Shown: piece by piece, positions 1 through 7,273 of the stretch | Position numbering within the stretch: the first letter of the stretch is position 1 | Layout: each line of letters opens with the position of its first letter | Source of the DNA: Bacteroidota bacterium | GTDB taxonomy: Bacteria; Bacteroidota; Bacteroidia; Chitinophagales; Chitinophagaceae | Assembly: GCA_023391315.1 (NCBI GenBank) | Contig: JAEWBD010000275.1 | Span: 1-17,805, forward strand | Length of the DNA stretch: 17,805 nt | Direction: 5' to 3' | Position numbers and translations under genes: made by a program | Notes under the pieces: model-generated | The model's input: the letters and a program-made list of their open reading frames with translations, nothing else | Databases searched by the model: none | What the model was told of the DNA's origin: nothing

Positions 1-193
1 GCATATCCCATTCCCTTCCAATACGGCCGGTGCCGATCACACCAACATTGATAAGGTTGGACGGTGCATTTTTACCTAAAACCCTTGCCGGAACAATGGT
101 GGGAAAGCCGCTTAGCAAAGCGGCGCCACCGGCCCCTTTTATAGTGGTTTTAATAAAACTTCTTCTCGAAGCAGATGATTGATCTTTTTGCAT
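1..193 (-). CDS. Gfo/Idh/MocA-family oxidoreductase, N-terminal part (runs off the left edge)
   Basis: Only the first 64 codons are inside the window. They begin at an ATG (191-193) and give a protein starting MQKDQSSASRRSFIKTT. The SRRSFIK stretch is a twin-arginine (Tat) export motif, followed by a small/hydrophobic run (GAGGAALLSG) and then INVGVIGTGRIG, a Rossmann dinucleotide-binding loop of the GxGxxG type. Tat-exported Gfo/Idh/MocA proteins with this layout are common in Bacteroidota; the cofactor is inserted before export, and the proteins typically oxidise or reduce sugars or their derivatives. The start lies 18 bases after the ThuA-like stop on the same strand, so it is very probably the third gene of the DUF6807-ThuA operon. 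Substrate cannot be read, and the C-terminal substrate domain is outside the window. Confidence 0.88.
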   Translation of the reverse strand, partial: MQKDQSSASRRSFIKTTIKGAGGAALLSGFPTIVPARVLGKNAPSNLINVGVIGTGRIGREWDM

Positions 194-211
194 GATAATG
201 ATATTTATGAG

Positions 212-1039
212 TTAATATGGCAGTGGATCGTTTGGTGTTTTTGCATGTGCTTTTGAATAATCCAATGGCTGTTGTTTGCTTAAAACCCATTGCAAACCGC
301 CCATAATATGTTTGCGGAATTCAGGTTCTTTATACGTTGCGCTGTCGTGCCCCAAAGAGGTGTACCATTCCCTTCCGCCATCAAATTCATGGCACCATAC
401 AGAAGGAAAAGTGTTGCCGTATATTACCGGCTTGCCTTTATCATCAACTGTTGAAAGATCATGCACCATTAAAACATGTATGTCGGGGTTTATTTCTTTT
501 GTATAATAACATTCATCATCGCGCTTCCAGGTATTTGGGAGAAATGATGTGGAAGGATTGTTATGATCGATAATAATTTCTGTAAAAGGCTGGTGTTTAG
601 CGTGGCGCTCAAAGGTGCCACCCACAAGGCGTTTGAACCAGGGCCAGTTTCTTTCAGTGCCCGTTACGGAATGAATGGCCACAAAGCCGCCGCCTGCTTC
701 TATATAATGCATTAAGGCAAGTTTCTGCGCATCGTTATCAAACACATCATTATTGGTGCTGGTAAAAATGAGCGCATTGTATTGCTTCAAATTATCATCA
801 TTAAATTTTGCAGGGTCATCTGATACATCAACCGCAAAGCCGTTTTGCGCACCCAATTCCTCTATGCATCTTGCAGCAGCAGCAATATTATCGTGCACGT
901 AACCTTTGCCATTTTTTGTATAAACAAGCACTTTTACTTGCTTCCAGTTAACATTATTTACCGCTGTTTCTTTTTGTGTTTTGCAGGCGCATAATACCGT
1001 TATAATAAACAGGAAGTTTAGTGCAATAAATTTTCTCAT
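212..1039 (-). CDS. ThuA-like domain lipoprotein
   Basis: 275 residues. The N-terminus is basic and hydrophobic and ends in LCAC, a good lipobox with Cys19 as the lipidated residue, so the mature protein should be a periplasm-facing lipoprotein. The rest is one ThuA-type glutamine-amidotransferase-like fold: a strand VKVLVYTK, then GGGFVAIHS, W-P-W-F with VGGTFERH, DECYY, and the conserved C-terminal block SVWCHEFDGGREWYTSLGHD. The founding member, ThuA of Rhizobium trehalose utilisation, works in a 3-keto-sugar route next to a Gfo/Idh/MocA partner (ThuB). Here the downstream neighbour is also Gfo/Idh/MocA, 18 bases away. A role in handling oxidised (keto) sugars is therefore inferred, not shown. 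The upstream gene on the same strand is DUF6807, 89 bases away. Confidence 0.87.
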   Translation of the reverse strand: MRKFIALNFLFIITVLCACKTQKETAVNNVNWKQVKVLVYTKNGKGYVHDNIAAAARCIEELGAQNGFAVDVSDDPAKFNDDNLKQYNALIFTSTNNDVFDNDAQKLALMHYIEAGGGFVAIHSVTGTERNWPWFKRLVGGTFERHAKHQPFTEIIIDHNNPSTSFLPNTWKRDDECYYTKEINPDIHVLMVHDLSTVDDKGKPVIYGNTFPSVWCHEFDGGREWYTSLGHDSATYKEPEFRKHIMGGLQWVLSKQQPLDYSKAHAKTPNDPLPY

Positions 1040-1128
1040 GTGCCAACTATTATTAAGTTAAGAGTGAATTGTCAATAGTAATGTTCACATTGATAGCAGC
1101 GATGGTATTAAAACAGGCTACTGATAAC

Positions 1129-2385
1129 TCACTTATTTATTTTTTGTATGCTGATGGCAGGCGGTTGTGCAAAAGCCTTCCATATAGTTTCTGCTTCTTT
1201 GGCCGTTATAGTGCCATCGTACACCAGCATCCTGTATTTTAAAACGTTGTTTTTGCCCGGCATCAAAACCCAGCTTTTATTTCTCGTGGGGCTAAAGCTG
1301 AAGAATACATCGCCCCGGCCATTCATATCTTCAGGCCATACCCGCATTGGTTCCGGGAAATTGTAATTGGAAGGATAGCTCATAAACTCAATGCCTGAAT
1401 GCCCGCTTTGCATATCGCCGTCAACCGTGCACCAGCGGGCTGTGGATGCATCTGCATCTTTTCTCGTTTTACCTTCTGATGTAAGCACTTTGCTATTCTT
1501 GTTGTTCCAGTCCGGCGCAGCGCGGAAACCAAAACCTCCATAGCGGTATTCTTCCAATGTTATTGTATCATCTGCTGCGTTATTCAGTGTTGAAGTAAAA
1601 TCAACCAGCCAAACATGTTCGCCGGTATTATACACACGCACATCCCACACTTCATTCATAGCGATAGACTCATCACCCTGTTGCGGAATATTAAAAGCCA
1701 CATGATTTTGTAAAGCTTTGAAACCTGCATACACAGCGCCTGCATCTTTATTAATAAAACCCGCAAAACGCACCGTGCCTTTTTTATCGCCGAGGTTCCA
1801 GAAATCAACTTCTTTTCCTTTATATAAAACATGCGTCCACGGGTTCCAGATGCCTACATGATGATAATGATCTTTTGGATTGATCTGCGTAAGCACATTG
1901 CCTGCGGGAGACCATAAAGGATGTATGAAGCCGCTGCGTTTGAATGCGGTATCAACGCCTGCAGGCGGATAATGTGTGCGGTAATTATATTGTAAAACGT
2001 TTTTGTTGTATGCTTTTATAACGAGTGCAGAATCGTCTTCCACCTGTAACGGGTTTTGCTCCGGCCTCCTGTTTTTTTCAATGGATAGCGTGAATGTTCT
2101 TTTAGAAGAAACAGGCTGCGGTGTAAGCATCCACCATAAAAAGCGGTGATAATTTTGTTCCACCTGGCAGGCAACTTCAACCATGCCGTTTTTACTTACT
2201 TCTTTCAATACAAGCACTGAATCGCTTTGCTGCGTTATATCATCAAGATCAATATACATAGGTATGGCAACAGTTGCAGCTTCTGCATTCACCGTAAATG
2301 TTGCAAGTACCTGGCAGCCTGCATTAAAGCTGCTGAATAATGTTACAATAACAAGGAATAAAGTACAGGCGGGAACCTTTTTCAT
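1129..2385 (-). CDS. DUF6807 ('PmoA-like') exported protein
   Basis: 418 residues. The N-terminus (MKKVPACTLFLVIVTLFSSF...) is a signal peptide; a Cys in NAGCQ could be a lipidation site but the residue at -3 is atypical, so cleavage type is open. The body matches the DUF6807 family, often labelled 'methane oxygenase PmoA' by database carry-over: HYPPAGVDTAFKRSGFIHPLW, DHYHHVGIWNPW, VWDVRVYN, YGGFGFRAAPDWN and VFFSFSPTRNKSWVL. The HYHHVGIW histidines suggest a metal or catalytic site. There is no reason to link it to methane oxidation: real PmoA is an integral membrane protein and this is not. The family usually travels with Gfo/Idh/MocA and ThuA-like genes, as here, pointing to carbohydrate processing. 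It is the first gene of its operon, with a good Bacteroidota promoter and a LacI-type operator upstream. Confidence 0.85.
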   Translation of the reverse strand: MKKVPACTLFLVIVTLFSSFNAGCQVLATFTVNAEAATVAIPMYIDLDDITQQSDSVLVLKEVSKNGMVEVACQVEQNYHRFLWWMLTPQPVSSKRTFTLSIEKNRRPEQNPLQVEDDSALVIKAYNKNVLQYNYRTHYPPAGVDTAFKRSGFIHPLWSPAGNVLTQINPKDHYHHVGIWNPWTHVLYKGKEVDFWNLGDKKGTVRFAGFINKDAGAVYAGFKALQNHVAFNIPQQGDESIAMNEVWDVRVYNTGEHVWLVDFTSTLNNAADDTITLEEYRYGGFGFRAAPDWNNKNSKVLTSEGKTRKDADASTARWCTVDGDMQSGHSGIEFMSYPSNYNFPEPMRVWPEDMNGRGDVFFSFSPTRNKSWVLMPGKNNVLKYRMLVYDGTITAKEAETIWKAFAQPPAISIQKINK

Positions 2386-2423
2386 TATGACTTTTAGCGA
2401 ATCGTTTATAGAATGTGTTGAAA

Positions 2424-2454
2424 CAAAAGTATAGTGTTAAGAACGTGGAAACAA
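2424..2454 (-). promoter_or_regulatory. Bacteroidota-type promoter of the DUF6807 operon
   Basis: Reading the minus strand, TACTTTTG (2431 down to 2424) is an exact fit to the Bacteroidota -7 element TAnnTTTG. A TTG at 2454-2452 lies 20 bases upstream, the usual distance for the -33 element. Transcription would start near 2417, giving a leader of roughly 30 bases before the ATG at 2385. The fit is by eye; no start site is known. Confidence 0.55.
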
Positions 2455-2486
2455 TAGCATGATTTTTGAAAAAATTATTGTTAATG

Positions 2487-2514
2487 TTGCAAACGTTTCC
2501 GGAAACGTTTGCAA
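2487..2514. promoter_or_regulatory. LacI-family operator: perfect 28-bp palindrome with two AAACGTTT cores
   Basis: The left half TTGCAAACGTTTCC is followed directly by its exact reverse complement. Each half contains AAACGTTT, itself palindromic with a central CG (centres near 2494/2495 and 2506/2507, 12 bases apart). A central CG flanked by A/T-rich arms is typical of LacI/PurR/CcpA-family operators. It stands about 75-85 bases upstream of the predicted DUF6807 transcription start and about 250 bases before the regulator gene, so the adjacent LacI-type protein is the obvious candidate to bind it. Whether binding represses or activates cannot be decided from position alone. Confidence 0.8.
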
Positions 2515-2765
2515 TAAATTTCATTCAATATTCTAATAGAAAATTTTGAAAACAATTATTGATAAATACGTTTTGTTGTATATTGTTTAATATACCTGGT
2601 CATTTTATTATATGAATTTGCTTGAATTGATTGCAGGGAAAATTGAGGTTAAAATGCAGGCAGGGGATCAGTTGCAGAACATGCGCCCGGTTATAATCAA
2701 AATATGCTGCGCTATTTTTTCAGCAAACGATTTTATATGACTTAATTAAATTTTGCAGTACAGTT

Positions 2766-3815
2766 ATGAACCCACTTCATGATATAACTATAAAGGATAT
2801 TGCACAGCGCTTAAATGTGTCGGTGTCAACCGTATCGCGGGCATTAAGGGGCAGTACCGATATAAAAAAGGAAACGCGTGAATTGATATTGCAGGTGGCA
2901 GACGAACTGAATTACAGGCCAAACCCCATTGCACTGTCATTAAAAGATAAGAAGACAAAAGTGATTGGTGTGATGGTGCAGGAGATAGCTAACAATTATT
3001 GCTCGGCTACTATTGCAGGCATTGAAGACTATGCCAATAAAATGGGTTACCAGGTGCTCATATCACAAAGCCATGAGAAGTACGATGTGGAGGTAACCAA
3101 CCTGCACCTGTTGGCATCGAGAAGGGTTGACGGAATAATTATCACTTTATCTAACGAAACAAAAAATGCTGCGCATTTGCAGGACCTGATTGATAAAGGC
3201 ATGCCGGTGGTGATGTTTGACCGGGTTTGTGAATACCTGCCTTCACATAAGGTAATCGTGGATGATTATGAAGGATCGTATAATGCTGCTGAACATCTTA
3301 TACAGCAAGGGTATAAACGCATTGCACATCTTACCATTTCCCCCTGCCTGGCCATAACGCAGCGGCGGCTGCAAGGTTATAAAGATGCGCTCAAAGCGCA
3401 CGGTCTTAAAACAAAAAAAGAATGGATAATGCATTGTGATTTTGACCCAGGGCATATGGAAAATGATGTGCGCAATTTATTATCAGGCCCGCACAGGCCG
3501 GATGCGATCTTCAGCTCGGTGGAGCGTTTGTCGATGGTATGTTTAAAAGTTATGAAGCAGATGAATTTAAAGGTGCCCGACGATGTTGCCATTGCGGGTT
3601 TTTCCGACAATCCTGTAAGTGGTTTTTTAAGCCCTGCACTTACTTCGGTGGCACAGCCAACTTTTGAAATAGGCCAGCATGCTGCTGCTTTATTGATAAG
3701 CCAGATTGAAACCAAAGAGCGGCCAAAAGAATATTCAACCATTCAGCTAAAAACCAGGCTGGATATACGCGAATCTTCCCTGGCAAAAAAGCAACCTGCC
3801 CATACTTTACCATAA
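2766..3815 (+). CDS. LacI-family transcriptional regulator
   Basis: 349 residues, the usual length of the family. Residues about 6-60 are the LacI helix-turn-helix: ITIKDIAQRLNVSVSTVSRAL carries the recognition helix, and YRPNPIALSLK is the hinge, with ALSL where many members have AxxL. From about residue 65 a periplasmic-binding-protein-like sensor domain follows (KVIGVMVQEIANNYCSATIAGIE, RRVDGIIITLS, MPVVMFDR, VIVDDYEGSYNAAEHLIQQGYKRIAHL, RPDAIFSS, DVAIAGFSD, PALTSVAQP). Such regulators bind a sugar or sugar derivative and leave or bind DNA accordingly. It is transcribed away from the DUF6807-ThuA-oxidoreductase operon, and operators with AAACGTTT cores lie in the shared upstream region and again upstream of the transporter at 8566. 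I infer that it controls this carbohydrate region. It converges on the phosphoesterase gene with a 20-base gap that contains only weak inverted repeats. Confidence 0.92.
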   Translation: MNPLHDITIKDIAQRLNVSVSTVSRALRGSTDIKKETRELILQVADELNYRPNPIALSLKDKKTKVIGVMVQEIANNYCSATIAGIEDYANKMGYQVLISQSHEKYDVEVTNLHLLASRRVDGIIITLSNETKNAAHLQDLIDKGMPVVMFDRVCEYLPSHKVIVDDYEGSYNAAEHLIQQGYKRIAHLTISPCLAITQRRLQGYKDALKAHGLKTKKEWIMHCDFDPGHMENDVRNLLSGPHRPDAIFSSVERLSMVCLKVMKQMNLKVPDDVAIAGFSDNPVSGFLSPALTSVAQPTFEIGQHAAALLISQIETKERPKEYSTIQLKTRLDIRESSLAKKQPAHTLP

Positions 3816-3835
3816 TGATAACAGGTATGGTATCA

Positions 3836-4930
3836 TCACGGCAGCAGGTCTTCTAACTCATTCAACTTAATTTCTTCCAGCAATTCTCTTTTAGGAGGAT
3901 TGCTTTTTGATTGCCATTTTATTAGACGGATACAGCCGCCGGCAATTTCAATTCCCGTTATATCGCCATCATCAAAACAACAGCAGCCACTGTTGAAATA
4001 AGAAGGAATAATTTTGGAAAGATCAGGCGCTGTAGGATTTACAGGCTTGGCCCTGGCTATTTCATCTTCAACCGCTTTTATAGCATCCTCCTCTTTATTC
4101 TTTTGCGCCTCGGCAAGTTTTACATACAATCTTTCCAGGTGTGTAAGTGACATAAAAACGGGCTGATGTGTGTGGCCTGTTATCAGCAGCACATTTTTTT
4201 CAACGCTGCTCCATTCGTACATAATGGTGTTGTGCAAAGACTTTAACTGATTATTGAAAGCAGGTGTGTTGGGATTAATATCAAGCAAGCCCTGTACCGG
4301 CCCCCAGACATTTGCTACAAAAAATTTACTGAAGGCATTGCCATCGCTTTGTAAATCGCCCTGGTGGCCATGTGTGAGATAAATTTGAAATGGCCGTTCA
4401 TTTAAAGTAGTTGTAAGAATACAGCCTTCATATATCGGCACCTTTTCACCATAAATATTTTCCAGTTGTACCCATGCAAGCGGGTCGTTTGCCCAATACA
4501 AATCATGGTTGCCGAATATTTTTATAAACCGCTTTTGCTGCACAAATAATTTCTCTTTTTCAAATGAAATTCTGTTGTGCCTCTTTACCTGGAAAATATT
4601 ATTCTCCCACAACTCTTCCCCATCGCCAAGGTTAATGAAAACAAAACCTTCTTTGAGATAATAATCCAGTGCGGCAACATAAGCCTGTTCGCAAACTGCA
4701 AAATCATCCGCTTTGTTTTTGGCGCCTTTGTGCTGATCGGAGAATATGATTATTTTTTGTGAAGCTGTATTAAATGGGATTGTTAGCCCTTTCTTTTTAT
4801 CGCCGGTTAAGATTTTTGAATGTAATTCTGTAAGTGATTTAAACACCCTTTCTTTATCAGGCCGTGAAGAAAATTTTTCCGCCAGGCGTACAACAAGTTT
4901 GCGAAAGAGTTTAATGAGCAATTTTTTCAT
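3836..4930 (-). CDS. Calcineurin-like metallophosphoesterase, probably cytoplasmic
   Basis: 364 residues without a signal peptide. All metal-binding blocks of the calcineurin-like phosphoesterase fold are present in order: IIFSDQHKGA (Asp65, His67), INLGDGEELW (Asp103), IFGNHDLYW (Asn141, His142), LTHGHQGD (His187, His189) and LITGHTHQPVF (His253, His255). This predicts a two-metal phosphomonoesterase or phosphodiesterase; the substrate is not predictable. Residues about 268-290 (LYVKLAEAQKNKEEDAIKAV) are charged and probably helical, an insertion after the last metal block, before a final CCCFDDGDITGIEI strand region. It starts 32 bases after the PQQ dehydrogenase stop on the same strand, so the two are probably co-transcribed, though a functional link is not obvious. 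Confidence 0.88.
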   Translation of the reverse strand: MKKLLIKLFRKLVVRLAEKFSSRPDKERVFKSLTELHSKILTGDKKKGLTIPFNTASQKIIIFSDQHKGAKNKADDFAVCEQAYVAALDYYLKEGFVFINLGDGEELWENNIFQVKRHNRISFEKEKLFVQQKRFIKIFGNHDLYWANDPLAWVQLENIYGEKVPIYEGCILTTTLNERPFQIYLTHGHQGDLQSDGNAFSKFFVANVWGPVQGLLDINPNTPAFNNQLKSLHNTIMYEWSSVEKNVLLITGHTHQPVFMSLTHLERLYVKLAEAQKNKEEDAIKAVEDEIARAKPVNPTAPDLSKIIPSYFNSGCCCFDDGDITGIEIAGGCIRLIKWQSKSNPPKRELLEEIKLNELEDLLP

Positions 4931-4962
4931 GCGATAAAATGGGATTTGGTTCCTTTAAGCTG

Positions 4963-7122
4963 TTACCTGCCGGGCAGCTTAAAGGCAACGTATGCATCGC
5001 CGGAAGTTGTATTAAGTTTTCCGCCACCGCAGGCAATTACAATATATTGCTCGCCATTAATTTCATAAGTGGCAGGCGTGGCGAATGCAGGCGCAGGCAG
5101 CTTATATTCCCATAATAATTTTCCGTTGCGTTTATTAAAAGCGCGTAAATGCCCATCCCTTGTTGCGGCAATAAACAATAAACCACCTTTTGTAATTACA
5201 GCGCCGCCATAATTTTCAGAGCCGGTATGAATGCCCTTTGCTGCATAATAGGGATGATCGCCCAGCGTATCGCGCCAAACATATTCACCGGTATTCAGAT
5301 CTATTGCATTTAACGTGCCCCAGGGCGGTGCAATGGCAGGCAGGCCTTCTTTTGATACAAACCAGTTGTAACCCGTAATGGCGTAAGGCATCTTTAAATA
5401 CGGATCTTCTTTTTTTGTTGTATCAACAAATTTATTTTGTGCGACGGAATGTATATCCAGCACATAAGCGGTAACAGCCTGCTTTTCCGCCTCTGATAAT
5501 TGTGTAAAGGCAGGCATCATTCTCCTGCCGGTTGATATAAGGTCGTGCAGTTGTGTTGCCGTATATTTTTTATTGATATTAATGAGTGAAGGATAGTTGC
5601 CGCCACCCTGTCTTTCAGCACCATGACAGGTCATGCAATTTGTTTTATATAAACGCTCTCCCGCATTAAGCACTGTTTCATTTTTTGATGCATCATCTTT
5701 CAGATCAACTATTGTTAATACACTTATTTGTTCATTGGCATTTACATATAGAATGCCTGTTTCAGGATCATAGGCAGGGCCGCCCCATTCGCCGCCGCCG
5801 TCGAGACCGGGCACTACTATTGTTCCGCGTTTTGAAAGCGGCTGAAACATATTGCCTTTGTCATAACTTTCGAATTGTTTCTTTACTGCTTCATATGAAC
5901 TATCCGGCAACAAAGTATTCAAATCATTCTCTGTTATGTTTTGCTTTGAAAAGGGTGCAGGCTTAACCACATAAGGTTGTGTTGGTGAAAGGTATTCGCC
6001 TTCCAGTTCTGTATTTTGCGGCACAGGCCTTTCTTCTACAGGATAAATGGGCTTGCCTGTTTCGCGGTCGAGCACAAACACAAAAGCTGTTTTGGTGGTG
6101 AAGGCAATGGCATCAATTTTCTTTCCGTCTTTATTGATGGTTACCAATGCAGGCGGAGAAGAAAGATCATGATCCCATGTATCGTGATGTATGGTTTGAA
6201 AATGCCAGATGCGTTTGCCGGTTGCCGCATCCAATGCGAGCATGCTGTTGGCAAACAAATTATCACCCCGCCTTTTACCGCCATAAAAATCAAACGAAGC
6301 AGAACCTGTTGGTGCAAATACGATTCCCCGCTTTTCATCTAATGTAAAACCGCTCCATACATTAGCGCCGCCAATATGTTTGTAGGCGGCAGTGTCTTCC
6401 CAGGTATCATAACCAAATTCGCCGGGTTGTGGTATGGTATGAAAAACCCAGCGCAGTTTGCCTGTCTTCACATCAAAAGCGCGGATGTGGCCGGGGGCTG
6501 CATTGGCACCTTCATCCACGCGGCTGCCCATTATAATTACATCTTTATAAATAACGCCGGGCGAAGTAGCCGTAATAAACTTATCGCTTACATCGCGGCC
6601 AAGGCCTGTATGCAGATCAAGTTTCCCGTTTTCACCAAATGATACTACAGGCTTTCCATCTGCAGCATTAATGCAATACAAATCGGTGCCGGCCGTATAA
6701 AAAATACGTTTATCATTGCCTTCATTCCAATAAGTAACACCGCGGCAGTTATTTAAAATAAAGAAAGATCTTTTATTGGCACTGAATGAATCAAAAGGAT
6801 TGAATATCCATTTTTGTTTGCCGGTTGCAGCATCGAGCGCAAACAATTTCATTAATGGAGAAGTGCCGTATAAAACACCATCCACCATTATGGGGTTGCA
6901 TTGTATCTGCGAATGATTGGCAGTATCCACATCGCCGGTATTGTACGTCCACACAGGCTGCAGTTGTTGTACATTGTTTGTATCAATCTGCGTTAAAGAA
7001 GAGTAGTGATTATTGTCGCCATTACCGCCATACATTTTCCATCCATTATAATTGCTGGTTGAAGAAGTGCAGGCATAAAAAAAATACAGGCAAAATAGAA
7101 AAGAGATCAATCGTTTAAACAT
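4963..7122 (-). CDS. PQQ-dependent dehydrogenase (quinoprotein) lipoprotein with internal cytochrome c domain
   Basis: 719 residues. The N-terminus ends in FFYACTSS, a lipobox-like site with Cys18 lipidated, so the enzyme is likely anchored facing the periplasm. Residues about 26-470 and 590-719 are PQQ beta-propeller repeats (WKMYGGNGDNNHYSSL, LYGTSPLMKLFALDAATGKQKW, VFAPTGSASFDFYGG, AIDLNTGEYVW, AATRDGHLRAFNKRNGKLLW). HHDTWDHD (312-319) matches the block containing the catalytic Asp of membrane glucose dehydrogenase, and Lys344 in TKTAFVFVLDRETG sits where that enzyme has its PQQ-binding Lys. Between blades lies a class I cytochrome c insert, about 483-560, with CMTCH (496-500) and a Met ligand in RRMMPAF (535/536). 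It would oxidise a sugar or alcohol and pass electrons through its own heme. The family is close to quinoprotein glucose dehydrogenases, but the substrate is inferred. A terminator at 7221-7252 separates it from the transporter gene, so it needs its own promoter. Confidence 0.9.
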   Translation of the reverse strand: MFKRLISFLFCLYFFYACTSSTSNYNGWKMYGGNGDNNHYSSLTQIDTNNVQQLQPVWTYNTGDVDTANHSQIQCNPIMVDGVLYGTSPLMKLFALDAATGKQKWIFNPFDSFSANKRSFFILNNCRGVTYWNEGNDKRIFYTAGTDLYCINAADGKPVVSFGENGKLDLHTGLGRDVSDKFITATSPGVIYKDVIIMGSRVDEGANAAPGHIRAFDVKTGKLRWVFHTIPQPGEFGYDTWEDTAAYKHIGGANVWSGFTLDEKRGIVFAPTGSASFDFYGGKRRGDNLFANSMLALDAATGKRIWHFQTIHHDTWDHDLSSPPALVTINKDGKKIDAIAFTTKTAFVFVLDRETGKPIYPVEERPVPQNTELEGEYLSPTQPYVVKPAPFSKQNITENDLNTLLPDSSYEAVKKQFESYDKGNMFQPLSKRGTIVVPGLDGGGEWGGPAYDPETGILYVNANEQISVLTIVDLKDDASKNETVLNAGERLYKTNCMTCHGAERQGGGNYPSLININKKYTATQLHDLISTGRRMMPAFTQLSEAEKQAVTAYVLDIHSVAQNKFVDTTKKEDPYLKMPYAITGYNWFVSKEGLPAIAPPWGTLNAIDLNTGEYVWRDTLGDHPYYAAKGIHTGSENYGGAVITKGGLLFIAATRDGHLRAFNKRNGKLLWEYKLPAPAFATPATYEINGEQYIVIACGGGKLNTTSGDAYVAFKLPGR

Positions 7123-7214
7123 GAGCTTACATCAGTTTTGTACCGGGCAACAAAATAAGTTTTTAATGGCTGTTTAAAAACTTTATTGTTTCGTTGCATG
7201 ATTGATGATAGTAT

Positions 7215-7252
7215 AAAAAAGCCCGGCCCGATTTCGAAAAATAAGGCCGGGC
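7215..7252 (-). terminator. Intrinsic terminator after the sugar transporter gene
   Basis: GCCCGGCC (7221-7228) and GGCCGGGC (7245-7252) are exact reverse complements separated by 16 bases. Read on the minus strand the GC-rich 8-bp stem is followed immediately by six T residues (7220-7215). It lies 22 bases after the transporter stop at 7274, a classical Rho-independent arrangement that isolates the transporter from the downstream PQQ dehydrogenase gene. Confidence 0.88.
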
Positions 7253-7273
7253 AAATCAATAATAACATAAGAA

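Larger units (their letters stand above)
2386..2765. other. Divergent intergenic region between the DUF6807 operon and the lacI-type gene
   Basis: 380 AT-rich bases without a convincing gene. It holds a minus-strand promoter (2424-2454), a 28-bp palindromic operator (2487-2514), and about 250 bases leading to the regulator start. For the regulator I see only near-matches to TAnnTTTG with one extra base, for example TAAATTTTG just before the start codon and TACGTTTTG near 2567, so its promoter is not fixed. Nothing resembling a riboswitch or RNA gene was recognised. Confidence 0.6.

Noticed and set aside
1129..2385. Methane monooxygenase subunit (PmoA) as the function of the DUF6807 gene.
   Set aside because: The protein is a soluble exported one without the membrane helices of particulate methane monooxygenase, and the genes around it are for carbohydrate use.
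3377..3742. Open frame of 121 codons antisense to the LacI-type gene.
   Set aside because: It overlaps the conserved sensor domain of a clear family member and has no recognisable motif.
3808..3836. Bidirectional terminator between the LacI-type and phosphoesterase genes.
   Set aside because: Two short overlapping inverted repeats (TACCATA/TATGGTA and ATGATA/TATCAT) exist, but they are AT-rich, mutually exclusive and lack T-runs.
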